Of a stretch of 64,000 nucleotides of DNA, positions 43,143 through 51,268 are shown one piece after another (the first letter of the stretch is position 1; the number at the start of each line of letters is the position of its first letter). This DNA comes from Fulvia fulva (taxonomy: Eukaryota; Ascomycota; Dothideomycetes; Mycosphaerellales; Mycosphaerellaceae). The stretch is from contig NC_063016.1 in NCBI RefSeq assembly GCF_020509005.1, forward strand, positions 5,146,001 through 5,210,000. Direction: 5' to 3'. Below the pieces are notes generated by a model. That model searched no databases. It saw nothing but the letters and a program-made list of their open reading frames with translations, and had not been told where the DNA came from. Position numbers and translations under genes: made by a program.

Positions 43143-44480
43143 TCACTTGACATTCCCAATACTCCCATGCGTAGTGCCATAATCCACAGAAAGCCTCCCA
43201 GGCACAGTCCTCTCATACCTGATCGGCAACTCCGCAATACTCAATGGCCCCTTCCGCACATCAGCAGCCTGCGGCGGCGTCAACTCCCCTCTGATATTCG
43301 TCGAGACCTTCGCCGCAACTTCCGCCGATGTGTGCCCTTGCGCAAGCAAGTAGACTAGTTTCGTATACGCAGCTTCAGTAGTCATGTCATAGCCTAAGTT
43401 GATTCCCGCCTCGACCAGTTTCCTCGCTGGCTCGTAGGCGTCACTGACACTGCCGTGGAGGCATTGGGTTACGTTTACGATCACGACGCCGCGCTGGACA
43501 GCAGACTTGAGCGCCGGGATCACGTCGAAGGGAATGTTACCAGCCCCGAAAGTCTCTAGGACTGCGCCGCGGATGTGGGAGGGGGAGAGCATACACTCCA
43601 CCACATCCGCGGTGATGCCGGGCCAGACCTTGAGGACTAGGACTTTACTGCTGTCAATCTCGTTGAAGGTCTTGGTTGTCTTCTTGAGATGCTCCTCGTC
43701 CGGGTGAAGGAGGTTGTCGTAGTGGACTGTGATGCCTGTCTCGGAGACTGTGGCTAGGGGACCTGCGTTGGGGCTTTCAAAGCCAGAGTAGCTGGACGCG
43801 CTGATTTTGGTGATTCGTGTGCCGCGGAGGAGTTTGTGGCCGAAGTAGACGCAGACCTCTGGAATGCGGAGATGCGAGGCTAGGACGATGGATCCGAGGA
43901 GGTTGTCGGAGCCGTCGCTGTCTGCGAAGAACATGCTGCGTTGGGCGCCAGTCAGGACCACGGTCTTCTCCAGGTTTGGCATCAGCATGAAGGACAGCGC
44001 AGCGGATGTGTAGCTGAGGGTGTCGGTTCCGTGGCAGATAACGAATGCATCGTAATTATCCTCGTTCGAGCGGATAGTCCTTGTGAGCTGGTTCCACGTT
44101 GGTGAATGTGCGGTGGAGCTGTCGAGCAGTGGGTTGAACTCCAGTACGGTGCATCGTACATTCGCGCCATTTCGGTCACGCGGCAACCGCAGACTTGGCG
44201 CATCACGTTCGATGCCGTGCTCATCTATGATTTTCTGCACAGGGACCGGTGTGCCATCGTTGAACATGGGCCGTGGGCTGAGCACTTCGTCGAGAAACAA
44301 TTTACTGGTGACCAGGCCATCTTCCGAGTCTTGCATGCAAATTGTACCACCAGCGACGATTAGCAGGATCGATGGCTCGTAAGGTGGTGTCTTGTCGCCA
44401 TCTGCCATTCCTTTGTTATTCTGATACCGTTCGCGGTTCGTGGACACGAAGTGCAGTAGCCTGTAGATGCCGGAAGACAT
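43143..44480 (-). CDS. L-asparaginase, bacterial type I/II family
   Basis: The frame from ATG 44480 encodes 445 aa; an alternative in-frame ATG at 44408 would give 421 aa. Both catalytic triad blocks are intact: VAGGTIC with Thr46, and HGTDT with Thr152-Asp153. Substrate-binding Ser is in FNPLLDSST (about 115-123). Further family stretches are VVLTGAQRSM, DGSDNLLGSIVLA and HKLLRGTRITKISAS. The enzyme hydrolyses asparagine to aspartate and ammonia. There is no signal peptide, so it is probably cytosolic, unlike the secreted yeast Asp3. The first 30 residues before ADGDKTPPYEPS are poorly conserved in character and could instead be 5' UTR. The C-terminal half carries the asparaginase small domain (VVIVNVTQCLHGSV). 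No neighbouring nitrogen gene is close; the formate/nitrite transporter lies 12 kb away. Confidence 0.92.
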   Translation of the reverse strand: MSSGIYRLLHFVSTNRERYQNNKGMADGDKTPPYEPSILLIVAGGTICMQDSEDGLVTSKLFLDEVLSPRPMFNDGTPVPVQKIIDEHGIERDAPSLRLPRDRNGANVRCTVLEFNPLLDSSTAHSPTWNQLTRTIRSNEDNYDAFVICHGTDTLSYTSAALSFMLMPNLEKTVVLTGAQRSMFFADSDGSDNLLGSIVLASHLRIPEVCVYFGHKLLRGTRITKISASSYSGFESPNAGPLATVSETGITVHYDNLLHPDEEHLKKTTKTFNEIDSSKVLVLKVWPGITADVVECMLSPSHIRGAVLETFGAGNIPFDVIPALKSAVQRGVVIVNVTQCLHGSVSDAYEPARKLVEAGINLGYDMTTEAAYTKLVYLLAQGHTSAEVAAKVSTNIRGELTPPQAADVRKGPLSIAELPIRYERTVPGRLSVDYGTTHGSIGNVK

Positions 44481-45158
44481 GTTGGGCGATAATTTCCTCG
44501 TGGGTAGCAATCTGTCGGGTGGTTATATCTCTCAAGCCAAAACAGCGAACGAATGATACGATATACAAAGGAGAACAAGAAGGTTACCATTCGGGTCAAT
44601 GTTTCTTATTTTGCCAATGAAAGAAAAATCTTTGCCTCGCCGATCCGGGGCTCGACATGGAGCTCCCACCCATGAAGCTATCGTGTTTGACGCCATGAGA
44701 GTGACTACGGCGGCATCATGAGACCAAGGACCAGTCGCTGGAGTGCTCGCAGTTATGTAGGGGTAATGAGAAATCATGTCGTGGTCGGGAAGGTCGGGAG
44801 AGAAAAGAGGTCAGCCGACGCGAGAAAGTTGAGATCACGTGCCGTAGCAATGCACCCCAGGATCGTAGCAACGGAGCAAGCATGTGTTCTTGACACGAGA
44901 TGAACTGTTCTTTTTAACAATCCTTTCCGGGTGTAGAGTGCCTACCTCTGTTCGCGGCCAACGAGCCTGGAAGGTAGGTCCAAGAGACAGTACCTTCCGC
45001 GAGACTGACACCAAGGGCTGTTGACAAACTTCGTTGTTGGGGAACACTTCGTCTTGCACACACGGCGAAAACTGTTGCTGGACCATGCGAACAAATCAAA
45101 GCCATGCATGTACATGAGAAGTTTGGGAAGTCTAGAAGTCCGTTCCTACATCACTACC
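44481..45158. other. Intergenic, no gene seen
   Basis: About 680 bp between two minus-strand genes. It holds the asparaginase promoter and the terminator region of the ING gene. A GATCACGTGCC E-box-like site lies near 44833. Confidence 0.5.
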
Positions 45159-47678
45159 TCAACCACCCCTTCCTCTACCCGCCTTCCCCTTCCTCCCAAC
45201 TTTCTGTCCAAATAGCGGCCTACACTCTTTACAGTACCACTTCTCCTCCTCGCTTGGCGCCTCTCTAAGCTCCGTACAGCCAAGATGAAACCACTCCCTG
45301 GGACAATCATCATTGTCACAAGCTACCATTTCACCATAACTGCCTCGGTTGCAGTAGCAATACTTGGGCTCATTTGGATCGTCGGGGTCATGCTCAGAGT
45401 CCTCCTCTTCTTCTTCGACTTCGACATTTGCTGCAACAGTCTCGGCCTCGACTAGCTCACGTCGTGCGGCTTCGGCTTCGGCTTCGCGTTTGGCGGCTAG
45501 TGAAGCTGCGGTGGAGCGGCCATTGCCTCGTACGGAAGTAGGTGGTGACGGGGGAGGCGTCGAGTCTCGTGAGTTGGGCGCGGGCGAAGTATTAAGGGTA
45601 TTGCGGCGTGAGAGAGGGCGACGTGTGCTGGCGCAACGTCCTTCTTCAGCAGCAGCCTCGTCCTTCCCCTGCTCATCAGGCTGATTTTCTTCGGCTTCTT
45701 GATCGCTGTCGCTGTCATTCTCATCACCGCTTTTGTGTCGATCCAAATCGGGGCTTCGATTGAACGGAGCAAGTTGTTTGACAAGGTGGCTATTGGACTG
45801 CTGTCGCTTGTGTCGGCTGCCACCTGGCATTCGCGTTTGTGGCTCGTCTGAATCCGAATCTTGGCTTTCTCCACTGGCAGGCTTGCTTCTTCGTGTACTC
45901 CGACTGCGCACCATACCACTTCCATCTGGAAACGAGTCTGTCCGCGGTGTCCCGACTTTCGACTGTCTGCCACTAGCCTTGCGACTGATGTCCCTGTCGG
46001 ATCCTGACCGCGATGCCGGCTGTCGCTTCTCGCCTCGATTTTCACCAGTCTCCTCTCGTCTCAATTGCTCGCTAGCAGCGTTGAGCTGTGACTTCGTGGT
46101 CTGTTCGATACTACGATCTTCCTGCTCTTCAGCAGCCTCCTGCGCTTTCCGCCTTCCATTGGCTTTCTCGCCGGCGCCATTCGCCTTGCCGGCCGACGAC
46201 GGCGGTCTACTTGTAATCGCCTCCTCTTCCTGCACCACGTTCTGCAACCTCAGGTTCGTAGTCGAGCTGTTCTGTCGCAGTCGCGCGGTCTGTGTCTTTG
46301 CGCCAGGTGGAACTTCCATGGTAGCTGGGTTGAACGACGAGGCGAGCGGGCTGCTCGCGAGCATCGGGCTGTTGTGAGTAGAGCCGCCAATCTTCTTGCC
46401 TTTGGCCAGGCCTGGTTTCGCCTTCGGTGCTTTCTTGGCTGCTGGAGGATCGATTACTGGCGTACTCCTTGGGGTGTCTTTCACCTTTCCACCTCTTCCT
46501 GTGGTCGAAATTGTGCGTTCCATGGGCGGTGGCGCCATCTGCTTGTCTGCTGCATTCTTGCGCCTCTTGGGACCAGGCTCTCCATTCGTCGAAATGCCAA
46601 GTCCGGTCGCTGCACTCGCTGCGGCTTTGCCTTTGCCAACCTTGGGCGCCTTTCTGGGTTTGTCGTCAAAGTCAGAGTCTCCTGCATGCTCTGTGGCGCG
46701 CTTGCCTTTGTTACTCTTCTCGCCTCTTGCTTCTCTCCCAGCATCTCGCCTGGCTTGCGCAACCTCGTTGTCGTGTATGGCTGCAGCCACATTTGCCAAT
46801 GCATTCGTCGCAGCAATGCCATCTCTTCTGCTTTGGGTGTTGGTTGTTGCCTTGATCTTCTGTCGATTATCGCTGTATGCCCAGTGTGTCATACTGCCTA
46901 ACCTCGCATCTTCGCCGATTTCTTCCTCCAAATGCGGCCAGACCGAGTCCAGGCGCTTGTGCTGAAGAGCCAGAACGCGATTCGCTTCTGACAGCACGAC
47001 GTTCTTCTCGTCCATGTTACCCAGCAGGCTGTGGGTCAGCGCGCGCAGACCGTGATATTGGTGTCGTCTGATCCTGTCTGCCTCGGTCTCGATCGCGTCC
47101 TCGCCGACCGTCGATCCTGCTAGGGATGGTTGTGCGCTATGCTGTCCGGCCATGCCGTTGATCATGCTGACATTAGCACTACCGCTGGTGCTGTTGTTCG
47201 CGGTGAGCGCTAGCAGACCCTGTTCCATTGCGGCACCATTGGCGGCGCTGGCTGTCTGCTTGCGCAAAGGCACAGGCTGTTGCATCAAAGCGTCGATGAA
47301 CGCGCCCAACTCTTCCTGGGGCCCGATAATCTTCGACTCGACCTCTTTCAGGAGTGTGAAGTGCTTGATGACCTCTTTCGGCGTTGCGGTAATGGCATCG
47401 GTGAAGAATTGCAGCGCAGGGAAGAAGCCAGCCGCATCTGTGTTGGAGCCGTCGGCGGCGTCGTTGTCGCGATCTGCGGCACTGATGCCATTGCCGAGCG
47501 TTCGCGCATAGTAGTTCTGCGGCCGGGTGGTGTTAGCACGTACAGCTCGGCCAGAAGCGGTGCGTCGAGGTTGAGCAGCACTGTTGGCGACGGCGGCTGC
47601 GACGAGCGGGTTGACGTGCGATTCGCCAGTGACCATTGTCTGCGTCGACGACTTCCGCATGTTGGATGGAGGCGGCAT
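45159..47678 (-). CDS. ING-family PHD-finger protein (Pho23/Yng-like)
   Basis: An intronless 839-aa frame from ATG 47678. The N-terminus carries the ING helical domain: NYYARTLGNG, then FFPALQFFTDAITATPKEVI and KHFTLLKEVESKI (about 55-115). A second helical piece contains RALTHSLLGNMDEKNVVLSE (about 210-230). A long, low-complexity basic/acidic middle carries several nuclear-localisation-type clusters (PKRRK, RRSKP). At 773-819 lies a complete PHD finger (C4HC3): YCYCNRGSYGEMVACDNDDC, then WFHLGC and WYCKEC. ING PHD fingers bind histone H3 trimethylated at K4 and guide Rpd3L deacetylase or NuA3/NuA4 acetyltransferase complexes. The long linker is typical of filamentous fungi; yeast homologues are much shorter. 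Which complex it joins cannot be decided here, though the split ING domain with long linker suits Pho23. It is divergent from SUMO, about 1 kb away. Confidence 0.93.
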   Translation of the reverse strand: MPPPSNMRKSSTQTMVTGESHVNPLVAAAVANSAAQPRRTASGRAVRANTTRPQNYYARTLGNGISAADRDNDAADGSNTDAAGFFPALQFFTDAITATPKEVIKHFTLLKEVESKIIGPQEELGAFIDALMQQPVPLRKQTASAANGAAMEQGLLALTANNSTSGSANVSMINGMAGQHSAQPSLAGSTVGEDAIETEADRIRRHQYHGLRALTHSLLGNMDEKNVVLSEANRVLALQHKRLDSVWPHLEEEIGEDARLGSMTHWAYSDNRQKIKATTNTQSRRDGIAATNALANVAAAIHDNEVAQARRDAGREARGEKSNKGKRATEHAGDSDFDDKPRKAPKVGKGKAAASAATGLGISTNGEPGPKRRKNAADKQMAPPPMERTISTTGRGGKVKDTPRSTPVIDPPAAKKAPKAKPGLAKGKKIGGSTHNSPMLASSPLASSFNPATMEVPPGAKTQTARLRQNSSTTNLRLQNVVQEEEAITSRPPSSAGKANGAGEKANGRRKAQEAAEEQEDRSIEQTTKSQLNAASEQLRREETGENRGEKRQPASRSGSDRDISRKASGRQSKVGTPRTDSFPDGSGMVRSRSTRRSKPASGESQDSDSDEPQTRMPGGSRHKRQQSNSHLVKQLAPFNRSPDLDRHKSGDENDSDSDQEAEENQPDEQGKDEAAAEEGRCASTRRPLSRRNTLNTSPAPNSRDSTPPPSPPTSVRGNGRSTAASLAAKREAEAEAARRELVEAETVAANVEVEEEEEDSEHDPDDPNEPKYCYCNRGSYGEMVACDNDDCPREWFHLGCTELREAPSEEEKWYCKECRPLFGQKVGRKGKAGRGRGG

Positions 47679-48696
47679 GGCTGCGGTCGTTGGGGGTGAA
47701 GTATGTTGCTATCGCACTCAAGGAGAACTGCGACGCGCTGCTGAGCTGTACTCGACGCCGAATAGTCCTATGCAAGTCGTTCTAGAGCTGCTGTAGCAAT
47801 AGCATCTTGACGGTCGTGGCTGATATGATGTCGGAATGCATTCACGTGGCTTTGACAGCTCGTGCAACAGATCTGGTATGGTATATCAGTGTGCTGAAGA
47901 GAGCGTCTATCGGCCAGCACCTCTCTGTGCCCGCGTAAAGAGAAGCACCCGAACTGACAAGGATCTTTCGGCATCAATTCCGCCGTGGTGACAGACGTCA
48001 TTTGCCAGGGTTCTGGTCTCCAACTTCACCTCCCTGTACATTTAGATGTGCCGTGTACATCGACCTTGAGTTATATTCCTCTATGAGAATTGCTATCGAG
48101 ATGGCGGCAATACGCGTGCTACCTCGAGACTACGACGCGATCCACGTCAATGGACGCGACATGTGGGCAGTGCCCTGGCGACGGTATAGATGCAAATAGC
48201 GCGCGGCCACCTGGATCGCATACAACAGCAGTTTCTACCGCCATGGCCCTGGTGGCGCGCAGATCTAGAGAGGGTCTGGTATCGAGAGGTTCACGCGGTG
48301 ATCATAGCACATTCGGCCCTGCGAGCTTGCGTTTGCACGTGCTGAGGTCCGTACGGCCGCACAACGTTTGCTTCCTTACATGGATAGCTGCACCTGGGCC
48401 TTGAGCATGTTCAGAGCCGGGTTCGTGCTACTCTCCGCATATTTGAACGGCACAGGTCGACATGTGCAGCCACACAAAGAAGTGATGGCAAAGTGACAGC
48501 TCTTCTCACATGAGAAGCTCCTCAACGGCTGGCTGCAGTCACTCACACAGTTGCTTCTCTTTATGAAGACCAACGCGTCCTCCTTTCTACTTCTTCCACT
48601 TACGCCGCCGCGCAAACATCAACATCATTCTCTGACACCACCACAACAACATCACTGCACAGTCAGACCACCAACAACAACCACTACTCAGCAGAG
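47679..48696. other. Divergent promoter region between ING gene and SUMO
   Basis: About 1 kb with both genes pointing outward. The last 130 bp before SUMO are CA-rich (ACCACAACAACATCAC-type), typical of a highly expressed fungal 5' leader. No RNA gene was recognised. Confidence 0.6.
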
Positions 48697-49147
48697 ATGG
48701 ACAACGAGCAGACCCCGCCACCACCTGTCAACGGTGCAGACCACAACGGCGACGAGACCAACGGCGGCCCAACAAACGACATGCCCGCACCACCAAAGAT
48801 CCTCAACGTCGCCTTCAAACACCAGAACGGCCAGGAACTCCACTTCAAGATGAAGACAACCACCAAGCTCGGCAAGGCGATGGTATGCTTGCCCCACTAC
48901 CACACACCCTTTACCCGATACTGACCATCGCTGGCAACAGGACGGCTTCGCAAGTCGCATGCAGCGTGAGGCAGGAAGCATGCGCTTTCTCCTCGATGGC
49001 GAGCGTATCAACAAAGACCAGACCTTTGAGGATGTAAGTGAGAAGGTGTTTGCATGTGACGAGCTTTACTGACAATCTGTGCAGCTCGGCGTCGATGAGG
49101 ATTGCCAGGTGGAGGCCTTCGAGGAGCAGATTGGTGGCGGCTCTTGA
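48697..49147 (+). CDS. SMT3: SUMO (Smt3-like ubiquitin-like modifier), three exons
   Basis: Exons 48697-48882, 48941-49033 and 49085-49147; introns 48883-48940 (GTATGC...ACAG) and 49034-49084 (GTAAGT...GCAG), both phase 0. The product is 113 aa. The ubiquitin-like fold follows SUMO exactly: KILNVAFKHQNGQELHFKMK, then TTKLGKAM, then SMRFLLDGERINKDQTFED, then LGVDEDCQVEAFEEQIGGGS. C-terminal Gly-Gly is followed by a very short tail (Gly-Ser or Ser) that a Ulp1-type protease would remove. SUMO is conjugated to lysines of nuclear proteins by Aos1-Uba2 and Ubc9. The N-terminal extension (1-33) is Pro/Asn/Asp-rich and has no lysine. Normal codon use and no sign of transfer. The family assignment is firm. 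Confidence 0.95.
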
Positions 49148-51268
49148 GTGGGAGCGGATGCGGAGGGAAGACACGAGAGCCCTTACGCTCACACATTGCT
49201 TCTTGTGCTGTGGCATCATTGCATTGACCAGAGCGCTTCAGCAAGCTGGGACTACAGGCCACGAGCAGCAGGATGGCTCTCAAGCATGGCTATGTTCTAG
49301 GGATCCACGATGCTCGTGGCAGCCAATTGTGCTCTTGGGGTACTTATCCTGCATAGTTCAGCTAAGTAGTGGCTCTACATCACTACAGCAGCACTTCCAT
49401 GTCCTCATTACTGATTCTCACTGCCGCCTCGATCATGAACAGAATGCAGAAGGATGGGTCTCGATGCACGCATTCTGGCATCTCCCCACCGCCGTCCCCC
49501 CCCCGCAGCACCGCTTTCCCCACCGACAGGGATCATTGTCTAGCTCCGGATAGACCCGACTGGCACCACGGAGCCCGTCGCGACTTCACGAACAAAGCAT
49601 CTTTCTTACATGTACATGTACCTTTCGCCTCAACACGACACTCTCCCTGCATCATAGCTTCTGAAACACTGCTTGGGCTGGAGCCGTCGAATGACTGCCC
49701 AATGCTGCCACGCGACTGTAGTCAATACTAGGACGAAGAAGATGACGAGCCAGTCCTGGCAAAACCCAACTTCTGTCCCAAATGTCGACCTATATCGCCT
49801 GCAGGATTCAGTATACGCAGTCCTGACCATGCTCGGCCTCTACCGCCGCCAGGAGCGAACCATACCCAAGTCACTCGACTGCCACAGGAAGCGGGACGAC
49901 CAATGCTAAGCTCGACGTAGACTACGCTCCTCCTCCCAACGTGCGCTCATTTGGCCTTGATCTGAGCCATCCGGCTCATACTCCTGGTTGAGCGGATAGT
50001 GTATGTGTGGTTGCTGTCTACAGCGTCATATCGTCCAGTGTATGGGCGACTCTCGTCGATTATAGTATATTACAACATCATCTTACTACTGCGTACACGA
50101 TGCCTTCACGGCCATTTCGGGTTGACAGAAAGATAGGCCGCGGTCCCCGTTGACAGCCAAAGGTCTGCTCCAACGCGCTGGCTGTTTGTACGCCCATCTT
50201 GCTGATCGCAACGGGGTGACTCGTTGAGGGGTGTACATCGACTGAATAGCAGCCTTCTCGTGGTGAGCAGGGTCGACGGGCTTTCATTCCATCAACGTCA
50301 ACGGATTTGCATGTGAGCTAGACGGACCTGCTGACCTGGTGCAGGATGTGACTGGGCTTCACAAGAATCTCGCCGCGCAATTTCTTCGTCAACACCACTT
50401 ACAAACATCCTTTTCCCTCAAGCGACGATCTAACTTTCCCCGACCTTCACGCAGACCAGCACCCACCTTTGGCCTTAAGCTCCGTCATATCGCGGACCAA
50501 CATTGCTCGCTGCGGAAAACAACGTTCCAAAAAGTACGGCTCACCTCCAACATCCAGATGGCTCGCTGTCAACAATTCCATGTTACACAGGTCGGCCTGA
50601 CCTACCATCGTCGTACCAGGACTGATTGGAGTTGATGTGAGGCGGATAGAATGCTGATCCTGCGCAGGATCCGAGGGCACGTACAAAAGCGTCTCGACTC
50701 GACATTCTCACTCATGAGATCGATACAACATCACACCGCCAACCACCGCCGCTACCTATCTGGCTTCCACGGTTCGATCATAGCACCACCAACACCAATT
50801 GCTGCGGCACTCTGGCTTTGGGAGGCATTGCAGAGCTCATCAGCATTCAGCCGGACCGCCGTCGAAGGTCACCGCATAGCTCAGTCACTCCTCCGGCTCC
50901 CACCGCGACTCACATGCAGCAGCTTCGAGTGACCCCACACCTTGCCACTGCTTAAGCCGACAAACTTCGAACAGCAAGTACTTCTCCGACACCGACTTCA
51001 TCATTAGCAAAGACCACCACAACATGGCCGCCGCAGTCAGCCTTGCGCCGCTCGCAGTTCATACCATTGACGCATAGAGTCAAGACTAACAGCTTTGTGT
51101 TGTAGTACCTGTGCGCGTGAGAGAGACATCCTCATTCAGGTCGCGTTCTCAATCACACTGCAGCGCACTTCGGCACCGGAACTGAAGACCAGTGCACCAT
51201 CTTGGTGGAGACCCGCCGCATCACATATTTCTCCAACACACTCGACGGTCCTCAGGCTTCGTGAGAAG
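49148..51268. other. Intergenic, 2.1 kb, with possible 5' UTR intron of the next gene
   Basis: No firm gene. A 55-aa ATG frame at 49742-49909 (reading NPTSVPNVDLYRLQDSVYAV) has a protein-like flavour but no family. Near the right edge, ACTAAC (51085-51090) followed by a T-rich run and TAG at 51103-51105 looks like a branch point and acceptor, suggesting a 5' UTR intron of the 971-aa gene. CACGTG-free; no RNA gene recognised. Confidence 0.5.

Noticed and set aside
45364..47071. Plus-strand ORFs of 106-214 codons
   Set aside because: They are antisense shadows of the ING/PHD gene, produced by its low-complexity, GC-rich coding sequence.
51024..51105. Short upstream coding exon (MAAAVSLAPLAV) for the 971-aa protein
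   Set aside because: The GT sites available give the wrong phase at the acceptor at 51105; a 5' UTR intron is simpler.
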